Shown: piece after piece, positions 48,477-59,997 of the stretch
Layout of the letters: each line of letters opens with the position of its first letter
How positions within the stretch are numbered: position 1 is the first letter of the stretch
NCBI GenBank assembly: GCA_964016875.1
Contig: OZ024728.1
Location: forward strand, 13,684,272 to 13,748,271
Direction: 5' to 3'
Length of the DNA: 64,000 bases
Source: Fallopia convolvulus
Lineage: Eukaryota > Streptophyta > Magnoliopsida > Caryophyllales > Polygonaceae
Translations under genes and position numbers: made by a program
The notes under the pieces: model-generated
The model's input: the letters and a program-made list of their open reading frames with translations, nothing else
Told to the model about the DNA's origin: nothing
The model's database searches: none

Positions 48477-49979
48477 TACATTATAAAACAAAAACCATGT
48501 TTGTTGAAAAAATTGCGCCACGTGACATTACTTAAATAAAATAATATTAAATATTTTAATATTAACTTATATTATTCTTTCTATACATCCAATTTTTTAT
48601 ATCATAATAACTTGTTCTATCTATATGTTGATACTTTCTATATTAATTTTATGCATATCTTTTAACAAAACTTGATCTATATGCTAATATTTCTTACATT
48701 AGTTTTATACATAATAAATTTTCTTTTATCTTTTAACAAAACTTGCACTCCAAGTATATAATTATTTTTATCTATATGTAGATATTTTACCATACAATAA
48801 ATTATTAAAGAATGTATGATATATTTTAATATACATTGACATATCTACCTAAATTTAATCAATTAATGTTAAAAAATTATTTTAATAAATATTTTAATAA
48901 GTTTTATTATCCTTACTAGATATCCTACCGTAATTATCTTTAATTATAACATTATATTATTTTTATTTTTCTCTATGTTATATTCTATAATAATCTTTAT
49001 ATTAATGTTATATTTAAAAATATTATTATATTCATTACAGAGTAAAAGATAAGAACTCAAATACATAACCTTAATAAATATTTTATAAAAAATAATTGTT
49101 TTATGCATATTAATATCTTAACTAAAAAATAAAAAATATTTAAAAATATTAAATTCAAGTGAAATTAATATTTTAAAATTTTGAATTAAAATATGGGGCA
49201 AGATCTCAACAAATAATAAAAATAATTTTTTAATATATTCAATTAAAATATGTGGCATGATATTAAAGTTTTTTAAATAAATTACATAATTTTATTGCTA
49301 TCTTATATACAGAATTGTGATCAGGTGAATTAAATTGCTACAGTGTTTTATGCGAGCACGTGTGAGCCGTTCGATCAAGATACATCTACGTGCACGATTG
49401 ACACACACGTTTAATGCATCTTATATACGGGGGTATTTTGGTCTTTTAACCATTAAATTAGAACACATCTTACAGAAGTCATCTTCTTCCCAATCAACGT
49501 GGGTTTCATTCACTATTTTCGATCGAATTCATCTCTAGAATTTGTTGCCCCTTGTTTCTTCTGATTTGGTTCGTTTTTTTGTTGATCACGACCCCAATTT
49601 GTTGTCTCTCTTCATGAATTTTTGTATAGATCTCTTTTGTATGGTTTCAGGTTCACATTTGGAGTTTTTTAATTTTGGGAGCTTTCGTACTTCGATTTTC
49701 ATGTTTTTGTGGGTTTTGGACTCATTTTTGTTGATTATAATCGAACCTATGAAGATTGTGCATGTTTTGCTTAACAATTTTGAGTTTTTGATTGAGAACA
49801 AATGTGAATGACCAATGCACATCTAACCGCGCACCATGTGTTCGACAAAATGTCCAAATGTTCAATTAGTGTTTATACCAGTTTTTTTAGGAATTGTTGA
49901 TAAATTATGATTCTAGTATACCAAAAATATTAACTTATACCATTTATGAACTAGAATACATGACATAAGTAACAATTAT

Positions 49980-50486
49980 TGTATGGCCCGAGGCCATAGA
50001 AGCGCTATCCCATGCCAACCTGAGGACTTCCCAGGAGGTCACCCATCTTGGTACTACTCTCGCCCTTGCACGCTTAACTTCTAAGTTCTTTGTCCTCACT
50101 CGAACTCAGAAAAGGAAGAGCTCTTGTTGACATGGGTAGCACCTCAATCCCTTATAAATCTTCAGGGTGTTACAATCTCCCCCACTTAAGCACTTGACGA
50201 CCTCGTCAAGGCCCAAGGACCGCCCTCCGGGTCGAGTGACCGCCCACCGGGCCAAGCCAACTCGTAACCCAGAGTCGGCTCTGATACCATTTGTAAGGCC
50301 CGAGGCCATAGAAGCACTATCCCATGCCAATCCGAGGACTTCCCAGGAGTTCACCCATCCTGGTACTACTCTCGCCCTTGCGCGCTTAACTTATGAGTTC
50401 TTTGTCCTCACTCGAACTCAGAAAAGGAAGAACTCTTGTTGACATGGGTAGCACCTCAATCCCTTATAAATCTTCAGGGTGTTACA
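49980..50486 (-). mobile_element. Cassandra TRIM retrotransposon
   Basis: Two 195-bp LTRs (49980-50174 and 50292-50486) are flanked by ATTAT on both sides (49975-49979 and 50487-50491). On the minus strand the primer-binding site TGGTATCAGAGCC follows the 50292 LTR border (about 50277-50290), and a purine tract AAGTGGGGGAG precedes the other LTR. There is no coding capacity; the interior is 117 bp. The LTRs carry 5S rRNA-like sequence, the diagnostic trait of Cassandra, and differ at about ten positions. Confidence 0.96.
50014..50092 (-). ncRNA. 5S rRNA-derived segment in Cassandra LTR (left copy)
   Basis: The minus strand reads AGTTAAGCGTGCAAGGGCGA, then GAGTAGTACC and GATGGGTGACCTCCTGGGAA: box A, intermediate element and box C of plant 5S rRNA genes. 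A second copy lies near 50326-50404. It is promoter-like and part of the LTR, not a functional 5S gene. Confidence 0.92.
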
Positions 50487-51240
50487 ATTATTGTGAATTG
50501 AATTTCATGAACCGTATTAAAATTGTTATGAACCTAATCATATAAAGACATGAACCCACAAAATACGATTTATGTACTATATTACATGTAAAAAAATGAC
50601 AAATATTATGAATTAAATTTCATGAACCTTAATGACAATTGTTATGAGCTTAACCATATAATGACTTGAACCAACATAATATCATTTATGAAACATGACA
50701 CAAATAACAAGTATTGTTAATTAATTTTCATAAACCTTATTGACAATTGTTATGAACCTAACCGTAAAAATCCATGAACCATTAGTCCAACTTTTATGAT
50801 CTAAAAATCGTAAGATGGAATATTATAAACTTATGCTTATAAAAACATGAACTAAAAGAACAAAAGCCATGAACCAAAATAACTAGTATGACTTAAAAGA
50901 CATGAACTATACGATACACTATTAAGAAATAAAAGTCATGAACCATAAGAATTATTATGAACCTATCTTACAAAAACATGAACCGAAAGAACAAGTATCA
51001 AGAACCAAAAATCACGAAAGAAAATAATAACTAGCATGAACTAAAAGACATGAACCATAAGATGAACTTTGATTAACCTTAGGTTATTCAAACATGAACC
51101 AAAAGAACAATTGTTATAAACGAATTACATGGAACAAAATTTATGAACCATAAGAAGAAATATTATGAACCTTACCTTGAAAAGTCATGAACCAAAGGAA
51201 CAACCAATATGAACCAAAAGACATGATCGTATCAAGAATT

Positions 51241-51309
51241 AGCCTATGTGGGATTTGAACCCACATCTATGTGCACATGCACATTGCTCTACGATTTGAT
51301 CTAATAGGC
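51241..51309 (-). ncRNA. tRNA-like sequence, copy 2
   Basis: As copy 1, but with a perfect T-arm stem (GTGGGTTCAAATCCCAC) and one changed base in the D loop region. Confidence 0.65.
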
Positions 51310-51659
51310 TACCAAATGACATGAACTACAAGATAAACTACTAAGAATTAAAAGTCATGAACCATAAGAATTATTATGAACCTATCTTACAAAAACATAA
51401 ACCGAAAGAACAAGTACCATGAACCAAAATTCACGAAAGAAAATAATAACTAACATGAACTAAAAGACATGAACCATAAGATGAGTTTGATGAACCTTAG
51501 GTTACTCAAACATGAACCACGAGAACAATTGTTATAAACAAAAAAGCATTAATCAAAATTTATGAACCATAAGAAAAAATATTATGAACCTTACCTTAAA
51601 AATTCATGAACCAAAACAACAACTGATTTAAACAAAAAAATGTGAGTGTATCACGAATT

Positions 51660-51728
51660 AGCCTATGTGGAATTTGAACCCACATGTATGTGCTCATGCA
51701 CATTGCTCTACCATTTGAGTCAATAGGC
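51660..51728 (-). ncRNA. tRNA-like sequence, copy 3
   Basis: Third copy, 69 nt, with changes in the anticodon-like arm and a weaker T arm (one mismatched pair). Confidence 0.6.
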
Positions 51729-51830
51729 TACCAAAAATATAATTTCTCAAGTGTTTAATGCACATTTCTCATTTCTCACCAATACAACAAGATCCATACA
51801 AACATACATTGAGATTTCTCTTAGGAATAC

Positions 51831-54800
51831 TGTAATATCCTAGATATTAATGTTGGAATCTCAAAGGCTTTTCGTTAATAATAATAATAATTATATTAAT
51901 TAATTGGTTTATGTATTCGTAACCGAGTCTAACTTAATCCGTGTAGATTACCCATTTTCTATTAACTAATCTTTTGGCAACCTAAGTTTAATTAAAATAA
52001 ATTAATTAAAACCCTCGTTGTGCATCTCAAGTTATCCATTATCTACCCGGATTAGACTATTTATTTAAAGCCTAATTAACCTAGCCTCTTAAGTAATTAG
52101 TTCCGCCGCTCTCTCTTACTTCCTCAATCTCGTCTCCATCGATAATTCTTACTCATCACCCATACCTACGATCGCATCTTTGTACAAGTACCAAACGCTC
52201 ACCTTCTTCTGCTTTCGAATCGACGTCGTTAACTTCCTAGCCACACCACCGTTGTCTGTCTCGCTCGCGCGTTGCTTTGGTCGTCAGTTCGTCAAAGGCT
52301 GCTTGCTAGGGACCGGATGTCACCGTTCCGTCGTTGTAAGCACCACTGGACATCTTCCATGACAATCACTCGTCCTTGTGGTTCTCCGGTGAGTGACTTG
52401 CCATTTCCGTTTCGATCAACTCCGTTATTCTAGGGCGTACGTGTTAATGGGAGTGGTTATCATGTTGTTGTTGTGTAGTTGGGTAACTGAAGGAAAGGTT
52501 TCTTGGGTAATTTATCCTTTTAAGCGGTCGCATTGTAATCTGAGATAATTAGTTCAGGTGAGATCATGTGCAACGTATTAATGGGCGGCGATGACTTGAG
52601 GTGGGGTTTGAAGGTTTGGTTATTTTTACATTCAATTTGAGTGTGGTGGGCGGTAATTAATTGTTTTTTTTTATAATGGCTATTTAGATTACACTAGGAT
52701 AGTATGGTGATCATGGTTAGTTTTTAGGTAAGACCGATTGTTTTTAAAATTATTAATCTATGAGGTATAATTAAGTAGTGGTTAAGGTTGATCGGTTAGT
52801 GTGTGTGTATGGAAATTGCTGGTTTGGGACAATTGTAGGAAACGTTGTTAATAATTGGGAGGTATAGCTAGGCTAACTTAGTAGACTTTATCTAATTAGT
52901 AGGTTTAGGTCGGTGGGTGATCCGATCATTGTTTTTCTTAACTAGTTGACCAAACAATTTTTTTTTGGTTACAGTGCAAACTGACTCGAACGTTTACTAT
53001 GTTCTTAACATGTTTAGGAATCACTCGTGCTTAATTTTCTAGATTTCCGTGATCGTAGAAAATCCTTCGTCCGAGGTAAGTCGTTTTCGACTTCCTCGGT
53101 TCTTCTCTACCTTGTTAGATTGCATACCGTTATTGTAGGGCGGGTTTTGGGAACTAGTCCTGAATACCTTTTTAAATTGTTTTGAACTTCTTGAATTGTT
53201 GTGTGCGTAAAATGGTTTTGAACGCATTTTATCGGAAATATATTTTTGGAACGTTTTCTCTGTGTTGTACCGTTTCCGACACGGCCCCATCGTAGTTGGC
53301 GTTGAGGAAGAGTTGGCTATGTATGACCCGTGTGACAGGGAAACCGTGCCCCTTCAAAACGAAAAATATTATCTATGCGTTTTGGCAAGTGCTCCAGTGG
53401 AGGCTAGCCGGGGTTAGAAGGGAGATTGTGAAGTGGAGTGAGAGGGCCTGCCTCTGCACTCGGCGCGGGGTCGAGCGCCTTGGAAGTCGGATTGTGAAAT
53501 GGAGGAATTGCATTGTTATAAGGTTGTATTTGTGAATGTGTATGTGTGACTAATTATGACTAATTTAGGTATTGGCCTTTAGAGTTATGATTGCGATTGT
53601 GGACTTGAATGCTGACTTTAGTAGTGGTTTCAAAACGTCTTGCAATTTCCGTATTCTTTCTAACTTGATAGATTATTGATGAGGTATTTTCAGTGGTCGT
53701 TAATACCTATCAAAGAAACCTAACTTAACCAACTCAGTAGAGCGGTAAGTAAGGGTCGATCCCACAGAGACTCTTGTAAATGTGTTATTGCTTAAGTGCT
53801 AAGTAACTAATATGGGGGGTTTATGAATGCTTGAATAACTAACTAATCTATTATGCAAGAATAAAACTAATTATGAATGCAAAAGATGATTTGAGTATAT
53901 GAGAGACAAACGTGTTCAACTAGTTAGATCCATCATGATATTGATTCGTCGATTCTCTTGATTCTCTTCTCACTTGAATAATCTATTGTGGATAATGACC
54001 CTACTAAGGATTAAGACCCAAACTTCAGATTTAGTTGATAGAACTACCAGTCTAACAACCCTAATTAAATAACAACCTAGAAGACCTTCTAGATTCAATT
54101 AAATAACAGCATGACGATTCAAGTTATCAATAGAAACAAACACATAGAGCAACCAGACATCTAAGTGACTTGTGACTTTATTCCCTTCTTTAACCAACTT
54201 GTCCAATCGGTACTAAATTGATTAAAGTATACTCTTGATCAAATTAACTCCGACCGGTAATTAATCAGATTCAGTTGTGAATTAACCTAGAAATTCTATT
54301 AGGTGATCAATCTAACAAAACCCTAGAATAATTCAGATTCAATTAAGCACAGGGAATAATTTATATTCAAGTTTGTTGAGAATCAATCAAACCTCACAAC
54401 TACATAGAAATCATGACTTCAATAACTAGCCAAACACAAGAGAAATTTAGCAATTCATAATTGAAATTAAGAAAACTTACAAAGGTTCAAGTTTGCCTCT
54501 AGAGAGAAAACCCTAGCCTCCAAAGTTGGTCAAAAGTTATGAAAAATAAAACTAACATAAAGTATTTATATGTCTACTAAAAATATCCCTCAAAAGCTAT
54601 CTTAAACCCCATACACTCGGATGACATAAGCCCAATTGAACAAATACCAAAGCCCAAATCCAAACTCGGCCCAAAACACTTGTCCGCTGAAAAGCTCCCG
54701 AATGCGCGACTTCGTCCCGCAAAAGCGCGGCCGCGCTTTCCTTGCAATCCCGCGCACTTGGCAACCAGTTAGGAATGCGCGGGTTCGTTGCTCGGGATCA

Positions 54801-55514
54801 ATCTCGAGCACTTGGCTTGTGCTTGGCTTGTCTTCTCCTTGTCTTGGCTCTTCTTCATCCATGCTCCTAGCATCCCTTAGCTCTCTTGGCTCTCTTGGCT
54901 CGTCCACCACCACCATGATCAATCTGTACTCGCCACGTTGTTGCTCCTGAACCTAAAAACCTATAAAACCGAGCAAACCAGCGCATAATACCCGACAACA
55001 CAAAAACCTAAAAACTACATAAAAACTAACCTAAAACTAACTAAAACATATATAAAACATGCAACTAAGCTACTCCTATATGCGAGCTATCAATTATTAG
55101 CTGACCCTTCGGGGAATATTTTTTTTAGTTCCAGGCATGAATCAAGGAACCGTGCAGGAACCGAGGCCAGATGGCGGGGTGGAGCGGTGAAGGGCGCGTG
55201 TCATAGTTGGGTCGGGTTTATGTTAGTTTATTTATGACTTGTTATTATGTTGGAGTTGGTATTAGGTTTTGCTTATTGTTATTTCTTCAATAATTCTTTT
55301 AATAGTGGTTTGTCGGATTTAGATATTTATATTCTCGGGATTACATGCATAATTGTGTTTTCTAAGTTTTACTAAATAAAAGGTTGGATATTTTACTGAG
55401 TTTTCTCGTCGTGCCCGCGTTGCAAGATCCTAAAGTGTTGTTGTCAACCCACTTAAGTAGTACCAAGTTAGGTCTACTTCTAAGTAGCGCCCTATTGGAA
55501 GTCGGGGTGTTACA
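51831..55514 (+). repeat. 5' LTR (with a 1.4-kb solo LTR inside)
   Basis: Without the insertion at 53677-55092 and its extra 5-bp target copy it is about 2.26 kb. The first 1.85 kb matches 59998-61841 almost exactly; I count only about three differences. Confidence 0.9.
53677..55092 (-). mobile_element. Solo LTR nested in the 5' LTR
   Basis: Starts TGATGAGGTA and ends GAGCTATCA, with ATTAT duplicated at 53672-53676 and 55093-55097. It is about 1.4 kb with no internal region. A segment GTGGGATCGACCCTTACTTA near 53750 (minus strand) is the sort of sequence often found near the 3' end of plant Gypsy LTRs, hence the minus orientation. Confidence 0.88.
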
Positions 55515-58500
55515 AATTGTTATCAGAGCCAGGTTGACAACAAGGCACATGGAACTGACCAACGAATGTACCCGAGATCCAACTTAAAACAAAAACCGGC
55601 CGGTGTTTTCAAAATGTTTTAACTAGGGTAGGCATATCGCATGTAGGGGGTAGGTGACACGTCGCGACATCGCCACCGTCAGCTGAAGGACCTCCGGTAG
55701 CTTAGTATTTTTAACCTTCTAATTCTTAGTGTAAGTTTGAAAAAAGCTAATTTTGTTCACAGTGTTAGAATTAATAGGGAAGTGTGAGGAAGAAACAAGA
55801 CTAGGATTGAAGTGTTGGGTTATATGGTTTCCAAGAGCTTCGTACTACCAGTCATTGAATAGTGAATCTAGTACAAGATGAGGCTTTATTTGGAGCTAGT
55901 TTGAACTGAACATGGGGTGTAGACTCTATTTTGTTGTGGGTTCATCGAACCTTGGTGAGTATTTGTGCATGAAAAGAGAGATTCACAATGTCTAGTCCTT
56001 GGAAGGAGGTCAGGACTATTAACATAAACAACCGAGGAGCAAGGATTGAGTAATAATTAGCTTTATGAGCGAGTTGGAAAACGAAGGATAAAGGCCTTTC
56101 GGATACTAACAATAATACAAGGAAGATGGTAAGAATAAATCAACCCAAGGGGAGCTAAGGATACTACCTAAGACACGAGAAAAAGTTAGCTATGTGGTTG
56201 AAGCGTGGACTGTATTTTTTTCAGTCGAGCAAGTTCGTCACAAGTCAAGTAGTGCATGCGATTTTTGGATATATAAGTCCTGTGAGCATTGGAAGATGTT
56301 TAGATAAGGAGTCATCACGAATACACATCTAATGAGAAGTAGATCTTTTTAGCGACACTGAGTCAAGGATTAGACTAGTCAAGCGGGTTTCTTAGGGCTT
56401 AGACCAAATTGTGATGCTAGAATCGAATCAAGTAAAAGAGTTATTGGAGAAAGAGTAGATACACCGACTCCACCCCCATGAGAGGTTCTATTTGGTTCGT
56501 GAGAAAGAAGGTTGAGATATGGAAATCTTGTATATAATAGTATAAGTTGAACTTACCAAAAGAATTAAAAATCGGTTATCGTGAAATGGTGATGGGGCGG
56601 GTCGATCATAGTGAAGCATGGCAATTCTCAAGATTCGGTTAAAGGACAAGTTTTTTTTTATTTTAAGACTTAAGAAGAGGATATCCAAAAAGTAATTGCA
56701 TGTGATACAAGCACTGCGAGTATTCCAAGGGATAATATGAAGACTAACAAATGTCCAATATGGTATGTGAAGTCATTGGGCAAGAGCCTTTACCAACGAT
56801 ATCCCCATATACTTTCGGACTTGAAAAAAAGAAGAAGAAGAAGAAGAAGAGCAAGCTCCCCCTTTGGAGAACACATTGAAGATAAATGATATCAATGGTT
56901 GTAAGGTTCATAGAGGACGAGTTCAGATAATTAAGAAGTTTATGGAGAGCAGGTGACCTAGGTCGATAAGATAAGGGTTGATCGAGGGAGGATTGATGTT
57001 GTAACAGGTTAGATGTACCTTTAGAATTGTGGATATATCATAGAACAGATGGAATTAAAAATGGTACTTTTGGTGGGGTATAAGAAAGACTTCTAGTCTA
57101 ACCCACCATTGACCAGATTAATTGCGATTAAGAAAATCGCAAGGAAGGTAGGTTACCAAAAGAGTTGTGACTGGTTGAAAGATATGATAACTTGTATACT
57201 CATACTGCTTATATGACAAGATCGCGAGAGATATGCAAGTGTCAATAACGTCACAAAACCCTAAGAGGTGTATCACGAGGGAAAAGGTTGAGTAATCTCT
57301 TATGAAGCTGGAGAGATAAAGTTATAGGAGCCGTGCGAACAGAAACAACATAAGGAACGAGTGACCAAACCCAAGGGTTTGGATACGACCGAATTCGGTA
57401 TATGCTATATGTGGATAGACAAACACCAACTAAAGAACGTTATCATAACTAAAAGTTGAAGCATAAGATTCTAGGATGACTCAAGCTATGGAAGATTCAA
57501 TCAAAAGATCCACACTTACAGAAAAATTCGATGAAGGAACAAAACCATAGAAGCGGTTCAAGGGTACTATGGATAAGTCATGTAAGAGAGAATATGTTGT
57601 TCAGCCCGAGAAAGTTTAATAGCGATAAGACACATGTAAGGTTTTGAGAACCACAATGAAGGAATTGTAGGGTAAAGGAGATTTGGAATAGAGGTGAAAA
57701 CCCACTCAACGCTATTAAAAAAACTGAATGAAAAAAATGACATGGAACCCGTTGAGAAGGTTTTATATAGACATATACTTGGTTATGGATTCCGTGAGAA
57801 ACAATAATTAGAGTATGGTTAGAGATATTGGCGGTCTCTAATGCGCTCAGAAAGAATTGGACTAGTACCAAAGCCATCGAGATGGAAGTATTACGCAGAA
57901 ATAATGTTTCTAACAAAACCTTGACCACGAGGTCTAGAGCTTAATTAGTCAAAGCTGAAACTCCATTGGATTGGCTTGATAGGCTTGACAGTCGAAAACT
58001 TGGTGGTCAAGTTGGACAATGGAACTCCATTTGGGTGGACATTCGTGCAAGGACAACGGGGAGGTTTAATGTGACCTAGGAGAGTTAAGGACATTAGCAG
58101 AGATATGTTGAGATGTTAGCACTATGTCGTAATTTGTGTTATTCGAACACATATTATATTAGTTAGTTGATATGAATCCTCCAGGAGTCAAGTGGTGTAT
58201 ACGGTCCCTATTTACCTAAGTGGTGTGAGCCTTTAAGGATGTCTTATAAGGAACTATCACATATGCATCATTTCAACGAGAGAAGTAAATTCTAACAATA
58301 ACTTGGGGTTGAGGATCAAACGGATCAAGCTTATGGGCCCGGGCCAAATAGGGTGTTGGAGGAGTGCTTGGGAAATGAACATATTGGGGAAAAGATAACC
58401 ACGTCGTGTACACCTCCGCCAGAAGTATTGTTGGGTTCACGAGGGAGAAGGTTGGTGCAAGGAGATCGTGTAAAGTCTGGCAAAATCTAAACTGGCCATA

Positions 58501-59997
58501 AGGACTAAGAGCTGGTCGTTGCGAATTAATGACTAGGTGGATCGACCATACTAACACGTGGGATTTTCCCAAAATTGGTTCAAAGGTCGAACTAGCTCTA
58601 GTTGAGGGGGGCATGAAGGGGATATTTGGAAGATAGTTGAATATTACAAGAGGTGTAAGGATAAAATTAAGTTTAACTAATTCCCATTAGTGTGGGTGAA
58701 GTTTCAAATAAGAGCCTTATTTAGTATCCAGGCCTAGTGTAGAGATTTGTACCTATGATATTTCAGTTACTTTTGGACGAAGGAACAAGCTTTCCATTTG
58801 GAGACCACTTTGGGAGTTCAATGATGCGACTTATGTAAAATGCTCATGAAATTTGATATGAAATCTGAAGCATCTATAGGGAATGAGTAAGACTGATCGA
58901 GGAAGTAAAAGTTGAACCCGTGGAAAACTGTTATGTTCACAAGATAGGTGGACTGGTAGAGCTTTAAAGGAAGCGTCAAGCTTTTGGAATTAATAAGATA
59001 CCGTTGATTGGGTATACATGAGTTTCCTAGCCTGAACTGTTTTGAACCAGTTTTAAAGAAAATAAGAAGGTGTCATGAATTAAGATTATCGGGAGAGTTT
59101 CAAAAAACGCCCTTATCGCAAGACCTTGAGGTTTACGCAAGTGTTGATGCCCCAAAGTTTGTATCTTATAGAAGGAGACAGGGTAATCGTCCTGCATCTG
59201 TGGAATAAAAATACATCTCTGGTTAGTGTGAGATAAAGCTAAAGCAGCCACGATGGCTTAATTGCGTGGTATCACATAAGTTGGAAGTTTGTTATCTTTC
59301 GGTAAGGTGACTATGACGGCTACTAGATCAACAAAGCTTAGCGGTGATCATTGAATAAAGGAATGCAATGCAAGACGTATCATGCTGAAGAACTTATTTA
59401 CTGATACTAGTGTGTAAGTGGAGAAGATTTTTTTTACGCTAAGACATTTGATGGGCACTCCAAAAAAAAATGGAAGGGAGCTTTGACTAACCGTCGTTAC
59501 ACAAGGACTGAGGGGCAAGAAATTTAAGCATACGAAACTGATCATGGCTAACAGATCGCGACATAATTAGAGGAAGATTCAGACTTAGAGGATATTCTAA
59601 GGTCCTGTGTACTAGATTAAGGAGGCCACCTGGGAAACCGGGACCAAGAGGAGTGGGACCTACCAAAAACGGTACCTTGGATTAGTAGAGGTGTCCGAGT
59701 GAAGGAGTTTGTGGTGAGTGAGGGTTCAGAAATAGTGGTCGGTCGTGTGTGCCAGTCCATTTATATTGTTGACGTTTTTATTGGGTACTTGAATTATGTC
59801 TCGTGTGCTACTTGTCGCGTTTATAATAGTGTGTATGCGTTGTGATTTGACTTGTTAGTTTCTTATTTAAAAATTAGGTTCGAGGACGAACCCTGTTTTT
59901 TTTGGGTGAGGTTGTGAAATCTCGGGAATCATTATGGGACATTCTTGTATAATAATAATAAAAGTTTCGGGACGAAACTTTCATAAGGGGGATAATA
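55515..59997 (+). other. Interior of the LARD-like element, no recognisable gene
   Basis: Only short scattered ORFs. A GAA microsatellite is at 56829-56852. The primer-binding site is at the left and the purine tract at the right end. Confidence 0.7.

Larger units (their letters stand above)
46697..49316 (+). mobile_element. Outer Helitron, split near its 5' end
   Basis: Reading 46697-46705 (TCTACCTAA) straight into 48477 (TACATTATAAAACAAAAACC) recreates the kind of 5' end seen in the Helitron at 33503-34582. The interior to about 49300 is also related to that element, inverted. Its 3' end is not visible; the Mutator-like copy 2 begins near 49317. Confidence 0.6.
50895..51733. repeat. Tandem duplication of about 419 bp, tgaacc-rich, each unit ending in a tRNA-like sequence
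   Basis: Unit 1 is about 50895-51313 and unit 2 about 51314-51733. Each contains many (a)tgaacc(a) repeats and one 69-nt tRNA-like sequence. Confidence 0.8.
49317..51830. mobile_element. Mutator-like TIR element, copy 2 (right end lost)
   Basis: Starts GTGATCAGGTGAATTAAATT with a terminal-repeat-like region. It shares with copy 1 the tgaacc array, the tRNA-like sequence and a conserved block (near 49835, like 36440: CCA-x-x-TGTTCGACAAAATG). Cassandra interrupts it at 49980, and the LTR element at 51831 cuts its right side. Confidence 0.5.

Noticed and set aside
50014..50404. Two 5S rRNA genes
   Set aside because: They are partial, lie in 195-bp direct repeats with primer-binding site, purine tract and target duplication, and so are Cassandra LTR sequence.
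52180..52362. Small ORF present twice (also at 60346-60528)
   Set aside because: The duplication is explained by the LTRs; there is no sign of a conserved protein.
54602..54922. Minus-strand ORF of 106 codons with charged residues
   Set aside because: Lies inside a solo LTR with TG/CA ends and target duplication; no known domain.
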